DNA from: Streptomyces pilosus
Lineage (GTDB): Bacteria > Actinomycetota > Actinomycetes > Streptomycetales > Streptomycetaceae
DNA length: 64,000 nt
Direction of reading: 5' to 3'
Assembly: GCF_014649835.1 (NCBI RefSeq)
Contig: NZ_BMTU01000003.1
Span: forward strand, 124,001-188,000
A program made the translations under genes and the position numbers. Under the pieces are notes generated by a model, which searched no databases, was not told the origin of the DNA, and saw only the letters and a list, made by a program, of their open reading frames with translations. Below are positions 44,374 through 54,975 of this stretch, piece by piece (the first letter of the stretch is position 1; each line of letters begins with the position of its first letter).

Positions 44374-45441
44374 ATGACTCAGGGGGCCGGTCAGGGACCC
44401 GAGGTGGAGCGGACGGCGACGTTGCGCGACTTCCGGGTACCCGCTTACGTCCACGAGACCGGCCCGTACGCCCGGAGCCCGCACCCCGGTGACGTCGTCC
44501 CGCCCGACGAGGTCCACCCCGAGGGGTACACGCCCACGCAGCGGGACCTCCCCGTCATCAACCGGGGTGACACCGTCCAGGTGACCGTCGACCCCGCGCC
44601 CGCCCCGCAGTCCGCCACCGGTCCGGGACCGCTGTACGTGGTCGGTGACGTCCACGGTTATCTCGACGAGCTGCTGGCCGCCCTCCGGGAACAGGGTCTC
44701 GTCGACTCCGCGGGCCAGTGGTGCGCCGGCACCGCGCGGCTGTGGTTCCTCGGCGACTTCACCGACCGCGGCCCGGACGGCATCGGCGTCATCGACCTCG
44801 TGATGCGGCTGTCCGCCGAGGCCGCCGCGGCCGGCGGCTACTGCAAGGCGCTCATGGGCAACCACGAGCTGCTGCTGCTCGGCGCCAAGCGGTTCGGCGA
44901 CACCCCCGTCAACTCCGGGGCCGGCACCGCCACCTTCCAGGCGGCCTGGCTGCTCAACGGCGGCCAGAAGACCGACATGGACCGCCTCCAGGACCACCAC
45001 CTGCAGTGGATGGCCCGCCTCGACGCCGTCGAGGAGGTCGACGGCCACCTGCTGCTCCACTCCGACACCACCGCCTACCTCGACTACGGCCGCTCCATCG
45101 AAGAGGTCAACGACACCGTCCGCGAGACGCTCACCCGCAACGACGCCGACGAGGTCTGGGACCTGTTCCGCAAGCTGACCAAGCGGTTCTCCTTCCGCGA
45201 CGAGGGCGGCGCCGACGCGGTGCGCTCCCTGCTGGATACGTACGGCGGCACCCGGGTCGTTCACGGCCACAGCCCCATTCCGTATCTGCTGGGCGAAGTG
45301 GGCTCCGAGGACGGCGAGGACGACAGCGGCCCGGTGATCGCCGCACCCCATGTGTACGCCGACGGACTCGCCATCGCGATGGACGGCGGGGTCACCATGG
45401 CCGGAAAACTGCTGGTCCAGCAACTGCCGCTGGGCGTCTGA
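44374..45441 (+). CDS. Metallophosphoesterase
   Basis: This 355-residue calcineurin-like enzyme has all core metal motifs: VVGDVHGYLDE (GDxHG), FLGDFTDRGPDG (GDxxDRG), LMGNHELLLL (GNHE) and VVHGHSPIP (late His pair). The first 85 residues are a variable N-terminal region. It resembles PrpE/ApaH-type serine/threonine or dinucleotide phosphatases in motif spacing. ATG 44374 follows GGAGG by 6 bases. It precedes a membrane protein and a TerD-vWA gene, but no direct functional link is known. Confidence 0.9.
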   Translation: MTQGAGQGPEVERTATLRDFRVPAYVHETGPYARSPHPGDVVPPDEVHPEGYTPTQRDLPVINRGDTVQVTVDPAPAPQSATGPGPLYVVGDVHGYLDELLAALREQGLVDSAGQWCAGTARLWFLGDFTDRGPDGIGVIDLVMRLSAEAAAAGGYCKALMGNHELLLLGAKRFGDTPVNSGAGTATFQAAWLLNGGQKTDMDRLQDHHLQWMARLDAVEEVDGHLLLHSDTTAYLDYGRSIEEVNDTVRETLTRNDADEVWDLFRKLTKRFSFRDEGGADAVRSLLDTYGGTRVVHGHSPIPYLLGEVGSEDGEDDSGPVIAAPHVYADGLAIAMDGGVTMAGKLLVQQLPLGV

Positions 45442-45630
45442 GCGTTCCGCGGGCCGCATCCGCGCGGCCCGCCGGCGCACCGCGCGGACGGCAATTTCGG
45501 TAAACCCCCTGTCACCGCGCGCCGTCACCGCTCTACCATCGGCTTATCCGTAGCAGGCTCCCCTCCGTTTCTGCCCGACGGCTCGTCAGCATGCCGAGCC
45601 CCAAGCCCTACGGAGCATCGGGGGATGCAC

Positions 45631-46494
45631 ATGAACAGCGTTCCGCAGCACCTGCTGAACGAGGACCGCCAGGAATACGAGCGGATTCTCGATGAGGCGC
45701 TGCGCTCCGCACCACACAACCCGGAACTGGCCGCTGCCGGGCAGCGGCTCAACACGGAACAACTGCGCACGATGGCGCTCAGCGCCACCGCGCTCATCAC
45801 AGCGGCCGCGGCGACCGAGTACCAGCACTACGTGAAGGTCCGCGAGGAACTGCGCCGGCCGCCGGCGCAGGCCGCCCCGGCCGTCCGGGACTCCGGCTCC
45901 GCCGAGCCGGGCTCGGGCGCGTCGGGACTCGCCGCCACCATGGGCGAGGTCGCCGAGACGGCAGGCGCGGGCGCCGTGGCCGTGGTCGCCGTCCTGGCCC
46001 CCGTCCTGGCGGGAACGGCCGCGGCGATCTTCCTGCTCGTCGGCTACGTCCTGCGGATGCTCGACCCCGAAGCCGCGTTCGCCCGGACCATGCTCACCAC
46101 GGGCTGGGTGTTCGGCGCGGTGACTGCGGTCGCCATCCTCGTGGCGGCCGTGGGGCTGCTGATCACCGCGCTTCGCAACAAGCCCTCGGCGCTCGGCGGC
46201 GCGTACCGCGAGCTCGACGAGGAGGTGACCCGGGCCAGGGACGTCTGGCGGGACGCCCTGCTGGAGCGGGGGATCGTCCCGTTCCTGCGGGAGGCCCTCA
46301 CCGATCCGGCGACGGCCGCCGCGCTCCAGCCCACGGCACCGTCGGCGCCGGCCGGTCGTATGCCGCACCTCGGATACGACCGCCCGGGCTTCTCCAGCCC
46401 CGACAAGGGCTCGACCCGCGGTACACGGCCGAGCTACTCCAGTCCGGACTACTCGAGCCCGGACTTCGGGGGCCCGGAGCACCAGCCGGAGTGA
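45631..46494 (+). CDS. Two-helix membrane protein with Ser-Pro-Asp repeats
   Basis: This 287-residue protein has an N-terminal cytoplasmic region with coiled-coil character (EDRQEYERILDEALRSAP), two transmembrane helices at about 115-140 (GAVAVVAVLAPVLAGTAAAIFLLVG) and 155-178, an acidic/basic helix, and a disordered tail with repeated SSPDY/SSPDF motifs. I do not recognise the family. ATG 45631 is preferred because GGGGG lies 6 bases upstream, and ATG 45625 is the alternative. Confidence 0.75.
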   Translation: MNSVPQHLLNEDRQEYERILDEALRSAPHNPELAAAGQRLNTEQLRTMALSATALITAAAATEYQHYVKVREELRRPPAQAAPAVRDSGSAEPGSGASGLAATMGEVAETAGAGAVAVVAVLAPVLAGTAAAIFLLVGYVLRMLDPEAAFARTMLTTGWVFGAVTAVAILVAAVGLLITALRNKPSALGGAYRELDEEVTRARDVWRDALLERGIVPFLREALTDPATAAALQPTAPSAPAGRMPHLGYDRPGFSSPDKGSTRGTRPSYSSPDYSSPDFGGPEHQPE

Positions 46495-46640
46495 CCCGGC
46501 GGCCGGGACGGCCCGGAGTCCGTCCGTCGGCTTGCGCCCCCGCTCCGGGGGCGCGAGCCGGGTGGACGGGCCGGACACCGGCGGGCCCGGTCTCGGCCGG
46601 TTCCCGGCGGACCAGACGGCCAGACGGCCGGTCGGCGCGG

Positions 46641-46688
46641 CGGCCCGGCGGCCCGGCGGCCCGGCGGCCCGGCGGCCCGGCGGCCCGG
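46641..46688. repeat. Six perfect tandem copies of CGGCCCGG
   Basis: The 48-bp array is an uninterrupted 8-bp repeat in the gap between two convergent genes, ending 3 bases from the TerD-vWA stop codon. It may act as a transcription-stopping GC block. Confidence 0.9.
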
Positions 46689-46691
46689 CTC

Positions 46692-48125
46692 TCAGAGGAT
46701 GCCCGCACGCCCCGCGGCGGTGATCCACAGCGGGAACTCGGACAGAAGCCGGTCGTACAGCTCCGGGTCCGGCACGGTGCTGATGTCGTCGACGGCGAAG
46801 AAGCCGACGTTGTCGACGCGGCGTCCCGGCAGCGTGTCGAACCGCTCCAGCACACCGTAGTTGGACTTGCCCAGCCCCACGAACTGCCAGAAGACGGGCT
46901 CCTCCACGGCCTCGCGCAGCTCCCGCTCGATCTCCTTGTTGCGGTAGACCCCGCCGTCCGAGAAGAACAGCACCAGCGTCGGGGCGGACGCCGGACGGTC
47001 GCGCACGAACGCGCGCACCTCGGCGATGACCTTCTGCTCCTCGTTCTGGATGCCGACGTCCCGCATGTCGACCTGGCTGGGATCCAGCCCCTTCTTCCGC
47101 CCGCGCCGGAAGAGACCCACCTCACCCACCCGCACGTGCAGCCGCAGCCACTCGGGAAGCTCGCCGATCCGCAGGTCCGGCAGCCGGGCCGGATTCGAGG
47201 CGAACGTCCAGGCCTGCATCTCCCCGTCGTCGTCCAGCTGGGCCGCGACCGCGGCCATCCGCTCGACGACGTCGGACACGATGCCCTTGGAGTACAGGAA
47301 GGACATGGACCCGGAGGCGTCCAGGACCAGGATGACGCGCGCGGTGACATGGGCGGCGCCGTGCTTGCGCAGACTGACCGCCACCTGTTCCTTGCGCAGC
47401 GACAGCCGCTTGCGCATGTCGACGGGCAGGTGCTCCTCACCCTTGGAGAGCCGGGGGCCGGACGTCTGAGCGGGGGCGACGGCTGTCCCCGCCGGCGGGG
47501 CGGACGTCTGTGCCGGGGCGACGGGCGTCCGGGCCGGAGTGGCGGGCGGGACCGGCGGGGCCGGCGGAGCTGCGCTCACGGCAGGCGCCGGGGCGGTCGC
47601 CGCAGCGGGCTCGTCGACGGTGATGCCGAAGTCCGTGGCCAGCCCGGCGAGCCCGGCGGCGTAGCCCTGCCCCACCGCGCGGAACTTCCACTTCCCCTGG
47701 CGCCGGTACAACTCGCCGCCGATGAAGGCGGTCTCGGTCCCCGCGGCCATGTCGAACCGGGCGATCTCGCCTCCCGTGCCCGCGTCGAGCAGCCTGAGCA
47801 CAAGCCCCGGCACCTGGCCGAACGTCCCGCCGTCGGCCGAGGCGCACAGGGCGATCCGTTCGACGTCCGATGCGACCGCGCCCAGGTCCACCTCCAGGGT
47901 GTCCGTGGTGGCACCGGCCGCGCTCCGCTTGCCCAGGTGGGTCACGGCACCGGACGTGTGCCGCGGCTGGTTGTAGAAGACGAAGTCGCCGTCGTCCCGC
48001 ACCCGCCCCGCCTCCGTGAGCAGCAACGCCGAGGCGTCGATGTCCGGCACGCCGGCGCCTGCCCCCCAAGCGAGCTCGGCACGCACCACGGAGGCGTCGA
48101 CGGGAAGGTTGGACCCCTTGCTCAT
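46692..48125 (-). CDS. TerD domain fused to von Willebrand A domain (tellurium-resistance family)
   Basis: This protein of about 477 residues has an N-terminal TerD domain (about 1-180) with the calcium-binding segment [12 protein letters not shown] and [18 protein letters not shown] Pro/Ala-rich linker (about 190-245) follows, then a vWA domain with the MIDAS motif [16 protein letters not shown] and LVLFFSDGG. TerF-like proteins share the vWA part. Ter clusters act in tellurite and phage or stress responses and possibly form calcium-dependent membrane assemblies. Here the gene stands alone, with no other ter genes in view. ATG 48125 (MSKGSNLP) is preferred over 48140. Confidence 0.88.
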   Translation of the reverse strand: MSKGSNLPVDASVVRAELAWGAGAGVPDIDASALLLTEAGRVRDDGDFVFYNQPRHTSGAVTHLGKRSAAGATTDTLEVDLGAVASDVERIALCASADGGTFGQVPGLVLRLLDAGTGGEIARFDMAAGTETAFIGGELYRRQGKWKFRAVGQGYAAGLAGLATDFGITVDEPAAATAPAPAVSAAPPAPPVPPATPARTPVAPAQTSAPPAGTAVAPAQTSGPRLSKGEEHLPVDMRKRLSLRKEQVAVSLRKHGAAHVTARVILVLDASGSMSFLYSKGIVSDVVERMAAVAAQLDDDGEMQAWTFASNPARLPDLRIGELPEWLRLHVRVGEVGLFRRGRKKGLDPSQVDMRDVGIQNEEQKVIAEVRAFVRDRPASAPTLVLFFSDGGVYRNKEIERELREAVEEPVFWQFVGLGKSNYGVLERFDTLPGRRVDNVGFFAVDDISTVPDPELYDRLLSEFPLWITAAGRAGIL

Positions 48126-48228
48126 GGAACTCGCTGTCATGAGCCCAGTCTGCCCACCCGCCCCGCCGAAGACGAGGCAGCCTCCGCAGGAGCGGCGCCC
48201 TTCCCGCACGCCGCTCCCGCGAGGGACG

Positions 48229-50216
<1,988 letters not shown>

Positions 50217-50297
50217 TGTACAAAAGGTGCCACCACGCTAGCGTCCTTTCTGGCGCGGTGAACAGAGGGCCCCCGTCGTTCTTGCGATGATCGAGCG

Positions 50298-51737
50298 GTG
50301 ACCCCGACTCAGCCTCCTCCGTACCCACCACCCGAACCACCGCACGGCTCCGGCGCCGGTCACGGGCACGGTCCCGGACAGGGGCACGCGCACGGCCATG
50401 GGCACAGCCACAGCCACGGTCCGGCGGCGCCCGTCTCCCGGCATCTGCGCAGGGTCATCGCGGCGATCCTGATCCCGTTCGCCGCGGCGGTACTGATCGC
50501 GCTCGCCGTGCTGTGGCCCGGCGGCGCACCGGCGCACGAACGCACCGGCGTCGGCTTCGACCGGCAGACGGAACACGCCACGGTCACCAAGGTGGTCGAG
50601 GTGAGCTGCCAGTCCGTGAACGCCTCCGGGGGTGTCCCCACCGGTGACACCTCCACCGCCGAGGGTTCCTCCGCACAGCAACAGGCGGACGGCACCTGCA
50701 AGAAGGCGACGATCCGGGTCGACACCGGCGACGACAAGGGCCGTACGTTCGACGAGATCGTGCAGCCGGACCAGTCCCGTCAGCTGGAGCTGGGACAGGA
50801 GGTCGTGGTCGCCTACGAGCCCTCGGCCCCCGCGGACCTGCAGTACTCGGTCACCGACATCAACCGGCGCCTCCCGCTGGCACTGCTCGCCGGTATCTTC
50901 GCGCTCGCCGTCGTGGCCGTGGGAAGGATCCGCGGTGTCATGGCCCTCGTCGCCCTCGCGGTCAGCTTCCTGGTGCTGAACTTCTTCATCCTGCCGGCCA
51001 TCCTCCAGGGCTCGAACCCCCTGGTCGTGGCGGTGGTGGGAGCGAGCGTGATCATGCTGCTCGCCCTGTACCTCTGTCACGGGTTCTCCGCACGCACCTC
51101 GGTGGCGGTGCTCGGCACGCTCATCTCCCTGCTGCTGATCGGCGTCCTGGGCTCGGTGTTCATCGGCTGGGCCGCGCTCACCGGCAACACCGACGACAAC
51201 ACCGGGCTGATCCACGGGCTGTTCCCCGGGATCGACATGAGCGGTCTGCTGCTGGCCGGTGTCATCATCGGGTCGCTCGGTGTCCTCGACGACGTGACGG
51301 TCACGCAGACGTCCGCGGTCTGGGAACTGCACGAGGCCAACCCCTCGCTGGGGCGGCGCGGCCTGTACCGCGCGGGAATCCGGATCGGCCGGGATCACAT
51401 CGCGTCCGTGGTCAACACCCTGGTCCTCGCCTACGCGGGGGCTGCCCTGCCCCTGCTGCTGCTGTTCTCCATCGCGCAGAGCAGCGTGGGCACGGTCGCC
51501 AACAGCGAGCTGGTGGCGGAGGAGATCGTGCGCACCCTGATCGGCTCCATCGGTCTGGTCGCCTCGGTGCCGGTCACCACGGCGCTGGCCGCGCTGATGG
51601 TCGCCGCCGACCGCCCGACGGCACCGACGTCCGCGCAGACTCAGGGCCAGGAGCGCGCGCCGCGGGCCGGCGGCCAGCTTCCGGATGCCCGGTCGGCCGT
51701 GGGACGCGGTGGCAGGGGAAGGCGCCGCAAGCGCTGA
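50298..51737 (+). CDS. YibE/F-family membrane protein with His-rich N-terminus
   Basis: This 479-residue protein starts with a cytoplasmic tail holding a run of Gly-His and Ser-His pairs (about residues 16-42) that looks metal-binding. One helix (IAAILIPFAAAVLIALAVLW) is followed by an extracytoplasmic domain of about 120 residues with two Cys (SCQ, TCK). Then come seven or so helices with the YibE/F core (GVLDDVTVTQTSAVWELHEANP). The family is membrane-embedded with unknown transport function. GTG 50298 has only a weak ribosome-binding site. It is divergent from thiC and convergent with ssgA. Confidence 0.85.
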   Translation: MTPTQPPPYPPPEPPHGSGAGHGHGPGQGHAHGHGHSHSHGPAAPVSRHLRRVIAAILIPFAAAVLIALAVLWPGGAPAHERTGVGFDRQTEHATVTKVVEVSCQSVNASGGVPTGDTSTAEGSSAQQQADGTCKKATIRVDTGDDKGRTFDEIVQPDQSRQLELGQEVVVAYEPSAPADLQYSVTDINRRLPLALLAGIFALAVVAVGRIRGVMALVALAVSFLVLNFFILPAILQGSNPLVVAVVGASVIMLLALYLCHGFSARTSVAVLGTLISLLLIGVLGSVFIGWAALTGNTDDNTGLIHGLFPGIDMSGLLLAGVIIGSLGVLDDVTVTQTSAVWELHEANPSLGRRGLYRAGIRIGRDHIASVVNTLVLAYAGAALPLLLLFSIAQSSVGTVANSELVAEEIVRTLIGSIGLVASVPVTTALAALMVAADRPTAPTSAQTQGQERAPRAGGQLPDARSAVGRGGRGRRRKR

Positions 51738-51761
51738 GACCCGCGAGGCTCCGCGAGCCGG

Positions 51762-51788
51762 GGCGGAACCGCGCTGAAGCGTTCCGCC
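51762..51788. terminator. Bidirectional terminator between yibE/F-type gene and ssgA
   Basis: An 8-bp stem (GGCGGAAC with GTTCCGCC) and an 11-base loop lie between two convergent stop codons. Confidence 0.65.
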
Positions 51789-51818
51789 ACCGGCCCGGCC
51801 GTCCGGTGGACCACCAGG

Positions 51819-52223
51819 TCAGCCGGCGCTCTGCTCCGCCAGGATCCGGTCCAGTGCGTCGTCGAGGTGGGCGTCGAAGTCGGCGAGCGCGCCCTCCTGC
51901 CCCAGCGGCACCAGCTTGTCGGTGCGGTCGAGGAACGCCACGAGCGGTGCCGTCGACGAGCGGAACAGTGCCTGGTCGCTGCCGACCTGAAGTCTGATCA
52001 GGACCTCGCCCAGCATGTCGGGATCGACCGGCGACACCCGGACGTCCCCCTCCCCGCACGGTCGGCCCACGCCGTCGATGAGCAGCTCACGGCCGAAGGC
52101 CCAGGTCACGGGCGCGTCCCCGGGCAGGTGGAAGGTGAGCCGCACGGCGTAGGGATCACAGGTGTCGTAACGCAGCTCCACCGGGATGCGGAAGGACAGC
52201 TCCTCCGACACGAGAAAGCTCAT
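51819..52223 (-). CDS. ssgA: Sporulation and cell-division activator SsgA
   Basis: This 134-residue SsgA-like protein is specific to sporulating actinomycetes. It stimulates septation and marks sites of wall remodelling through SsgB and FtsZ. The sequence MSFLVSEELSFRIPVELRYD, the core LTFHLPGDAPVTWAFGRELL and FLDRTDKLVPLGQE match SsgA closely. ATG 52223 is chosen because GAGG is 5 bases upstream, although several in-frame ATG/GTG codons precede it. It lies 128 bases downstream of ssgR on the same strand, its known activator gene. Confidence 0.95.
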   Translation of the reverse strand: MSFLVSEELSFRIPVELRYDTCDPYAVRLTFHLPGDAPVTWAFGRELLIDGVGRPCGEGDVRVSPVDPDMLGEVLIRLQVGSDQALFRSSTAPLVAFLDRTDKLVPLGQEGALADFDAHLDDALDRILAEQSAG

Positions 52224-52351
52224 CATGACCTCTGCCTGTACGGATTCGCGCATCGCCTACCCCGTCATTCGCCGCGGACTGGCCGGGCATGGACTCTGAC
52301 ACCACATGAAATCTTGCTGAACGTACACGGCAGATCACAAGGAGTGAGTTT

Positions 52352-53173
52352 TCAGATACTGATAGACAGTGCGAACGACCCCAGCATGCGCCCCAGTTCG
52401 GCCTGGAGGTGCTGGGCCGCGGGGAGCAGCCGGTCGCCCTGGTGTGCGGGCAGGGAGAGGGCGATCGAGGCCGCCGTGGCGCCGACGGTGATCGGGATGG
52501 CCGCGCACACCGTCCCCGGGGCGTATTCCTGCCGTTCCGTCACCAGATCCATGCGCCGGGTCCGGTCCAGGCGTCTGAGCAGGTCGTGATCGTCGCGCAC
52601 GGTGTACGGCGTGAGGGGACGCACCGGGTAGCGGCTCAGGTGGTCGCGGCGGGCCGCCCCGTCGAGCTGGGCGAGCAGGCACTGTCCGATGGCGTGGGCG
52701 TGGCCGGTCTCGCGGAAGTCGGCCCACTCCTCGACCGCGGGGTTGCCCGGGGTGTCGGAGACGCAGAGGACCTCGATCTCACCCTCGCGGTACACCGCGT
52801 AGTACACCGGGACGCCGATCGCGTCCCGCCAGCGGGCGAGGGTGTCGACGACCTTGCTGCGACGTTTCTGCCGGGCTCCGCTGCCGCTCAGCCGCTCGGC
52901 CGCCTCGCCGAGGAAGAAGAGCCCCTTGTCCCGGCGCAGATAGCCCTCGTGCACGAGGGTGCGCAGCAGGTGGTACGTGGTGGGGAGGGCGAGCCCGGTC
53001 TCACGCGCCAGCTGTTTGGCGGGGGCCCCGTAGGCGTGTCCGGCGACGGTCTCCAGCAGGCGCACGGCCCTCTGCACGGAGCCGATGAGCGTCGCGGTGG
53101 GCGGTGGCGGCGCCGGGGACCGGGGCTGCGGGGGGACCGCGGTCAGATGGGCGGAGGTGCCAGTCGTGGCCAA
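52352..53173 (-). CDS. ssgR: IclR-family activator SsgR
   Basis: This 273-residue IclR-type regulator has a winged helix near 30-90 (SVQRAVRLLETVAGH, ETGLALPTTYHLLRTLVHEG) and an effector domain (GVPVYYAVYREGEIEVL, GTVCAAIPITVGATAASIALS). Position directly upstream of ssgA identifies it as SsgR, which activates ssgA during development. The likely start is TTG 53173, since GGGAG lies 6 bases upstream. A TTG start is rare and would lower expression. The Pro-rich N-terminal 25 residues are less conserved. Confidence 0.92.
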   Translation of the reverse strand: MATTGTSAHLTAVPPQPRSPAPPPPTATLIGSVQRAVRLLETVAGHAYGAPAKQLARETGLALPTTYHLLRTLVHEGYLRRDKGLFFLGEAAERLSGSGARQKRRSKVVDTLARWRDAIGVPVYYAVYREGEIEVLCVSDTPGNPAVEEWADFRETGHAHAIGQCLLAQLDGAARRDHLSRYPVRPLTPYTVRDDHDLLRRLDRTRRMDLVTERQEYAPGTVCAAIPITVGATAASIALSLPAHQGDRLLPAAQHLQAELGRMLGSFALSISI

Positions 53174-53367
53174 GGGTCACTCCCGTAACGCGAGGGGGCA
53201 GCCCGTGCGGGAACACGGGGTGGGGGGTCGCCGCTCGCGGGGACCGTCCCCGCGTCGAGTTCCGGACTCTAACGGGCTGTCACCTCACGCATACGGCCCG
53301 TAGGAGAAACTTCCCCCACCCGAGGGAACCGGCAGTTCCTGTCACCGCCCCGCCGGTCCCCCTCGGC

Positions 53368-53580
53368 TCACCAGTCGCTGCGCGACGAGGAACTCGACAT
53401 GAACTTGCGGACGACGTAGATCAGTCCGCCGACCAGCGCCACGAACACCAGCAGCTTGAAGAGCAGACCGATCACGAAACCGACCACGCTCGCTATGAGT
53501 CCGCCGAACACCACCAGGGCGATGACCGGCACCGCGATCCACTTCACCCACCACGGCATTCCCGTGAAGATCTCTCGCAT
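53368..53580 (-). CDS. Small membrane protein (DUF5326-type)
   Basis: This 70-residue protein starts MREIFTGMPWWVKWIAVPV and consists of two adjacent hydrophobic helices followed by a short VVRKFMSSSSSRSDW tail. The family is widespread in Streptomyces without known function. ATG 53580 has AAGGA 8 bases upstream. It is followed on the minus strand by nothing obvious and preceded by the cupin gene. Confidence 0.75.
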   Translation of the reverse strand: MREIFTGMPWWVKWIAVPVIALVVFGGLIASVVGFVIGLLFKLLVFVALVGGLIYVVRKFMSSSSSRSDW

Positions 53581-53729
53581 CGCCCTCGTCCTTGTCTCTC
53601 CGCCGGTCGGGTGCCGGAGCGCGTTCATGATGTCCTGCACCTGATGCTAGGGCGGCGGGGGGTCCCACGGGGGCCGCGGACCCCTTGTCCTCCCCTGACC
53701 GATCCCCTAGGGAACCCGCGGTGCCCGGC

Positions 53730-54047
53730 TCAGCTCTCCGGGGGAGAGAACACCACCAGGACCCGCAGGTCCTCGCTGATGTGGTGGAACTTGTGGGCCA
53801 CCCCCGCCGGTACGTAGACCACGCTGCCGCGCGCCACCTGCGTGGTCTCCATGCCCACGGTGATCGACGCCCGGCCGCTCACGACGAAGTACACCTCGTC
53901 CTGGCTGTGCGGCTGCTGTGGATCTTGGGAGCCGGCGTCGAGGGCGTAGAGGCCCACCGACATGTTCCGCTCCCGCAGGAACTGCAGGTACGCCCCGTCG
54001 TTGGCGGCGCGTTCCGCCTCCAGTTCGTCCAGCCGGAATGCCTTCAT
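53730..54047 (-). CDS. Cupin-domain protein
   Basis: This 105-residue single-domain cupin has the two conserved motifs with metal ligands: PHSQDEVYFVVSGRASI (His, Glu) and GSVVYVPAGVAHKFHHI (late His). It probably binds a metal and a small organic ligand. The start ATG 54047 has AGGAG directly against it, which is too close, so translation may be weak or begin elsewhere. The gene is divergent from a membrane protein gene. Confidence 0.8.
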   Translation of the reverse strand: MKAFRLDELEAERAANDGAYLQFLRERNMSVGLYALDAGSQDPQQPHSQDEVYFVVSGRASITVGMETTQVARGSVVYVPAGVAHKFHHISEDLRVLVVFSPPES

Positions 54048-54079
54048 CTCCTGGTCCCGCCCCTGCCTCGCGCCCGATC

Positions 54080-54100
54080 GTGTCTGCCACGATCAGACAC
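54080..54100. promoter_or_regulatory. Inverted repeat abutting a start codon
   Basis: GTGTCTG and CAGACAC form a perfect 7-bp inverted repeat with a 7-base spacer that ends exactly where the ATG at 54101 begins. It could be an operator for both divergent genes or a hairpin controlling translation. Confidence 0.45.
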
Positions 54101-54478
54101 ATGATGAATTTCCTAGTCAAGACGATCGCCAACGCGGGCGCCCTGGCCGTGGCGGTGTGGCTGCTCGACAAGATCACCCTCACCGGCAACAGCACGGGCA
54201 AGGAGATCGGCACCCTGCTCCTGGTCGCCTTGATCTTCGGCCTGGTGAACTTCCTGGTCAAGCCGGTCGTGCAACTGCTGAGCCTGCCGCTTCTCATCGT
54301 GACGCTCGGACTGTTCACCCTGGTGGTCAACGCCCTGATGCTGCTGCTCACCTCCTGGCTGGCGGACCAGCTCGACCTGAGTTTCCACGTCGAGGGCTTC
54401 TGGACGGCCGTACTGGGCGGTCTGATCATCTCCGTCGTCTCCTGGGCACTCAACGTCGTGCTGCCCGACAGGGACTGA
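54101..54478 (+). CDS. Phage-holin-like family membrane protein (PhlB/DUF360-type)
   Basis: This 125-residue protein has four hydrophobic segments: NFLVKTIANAGALAVAVWLL, LLLVALIFGLVNFLVKPVV, LLIVTLGLFTLVVNALMLLL and a last one near VLGGLIISVVSWAL. It matches the conserved 4-TM family labelled phage holin family 4, which is not really phage-derived. Function unknown. The start is ATG 54101 or 54104. There is no ribosome-binding site, so it may be leaderless. ptpA begins 6 bases after it. Confidence 0.85.
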   Translation: MMNFLVKTIANAGALAVAVWLLDKITLTGNSTGKEIGTLLLVALIFGLVNFLVKPVVQLLSLPLLIVTLGLFTLVVNALMLLLTSWLADQLDLSFHVEGFWTAVLGGLIISVVSWALNVVLPDRD

Positions 54479-54483
54479 CCGCG

Positions 54484-54975
54484 ATGACCTACCGCGTCTG
54501 TTTCGTCTGCACCGGCAACATCTGCCGCTCCCCGATGGCCGAGTCCGTCTTCCGCGCACGGGTGGCGGAGGCCGGGCTCGACGGCCTGGTCGAGGTGGAC
54601 AGCGCCGGCACGGGCGGCTGGCACGAGGGCGAGGGTGCCGACCCCCGCACGGAGACCGTGCTGCGCGGGCACGGTTACGACGCCGACCACACGGCCCGGC
54701 AGTTCGATGCGTCCTGGTTCGCCCGCCTCGACCTCGTCGTCGCGCTCGACGAGAGCCACCTCCGGGCGCTGCGGCGCCTCGCCCCCACGGAGCGGGACTC
54801 GGACAAGGTACGCCTGCTGCGTTCGTACGACCCCGCCGCCGGTGACGACCTCGACGTGCCGGATCCCTACTACGGCGGGCCGGACGGTTTCGACGCATGT
54901 CTTGAGATGGTGGAGTCGGCGAGCAGCGGGTTGCTCGCCGCGGTACGCAAGCACGTGGAAGGACATGCGGCATGA
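54484..54975 (+). CDS. ptpA: Low-molecular-weight protein-tyrosine phosphatase PtpA
   Basis: This 163-residue phosphatase has the CX5R P-loop VCTGNICRSPMAE near residue 9 and the general acid DPYYGGPDGF near 125. The length is as expected. S. coelicolor PtpA influences undecylprodigiosin and A-factor-type antibiotic production. ATG 54484 lies just after the membrane protein, and the stop overlaps the next start (ATGA), so all three genes form one operon. Confidence 0.95.
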   Translation: MTYRVCFVCTGNICRSPMAESVFRARVAEAGLDGLVEVDSAGTGGWHEGEGADPRTETVLRGHGYDADHTARQFDASWFARLDLVVALDESHLRALRRLAPTERDSDKVRLLRSYDPAAGDDLDVPDPYYGGPDGFDACLEMVESASSGLLAAVRKHVEGHAA

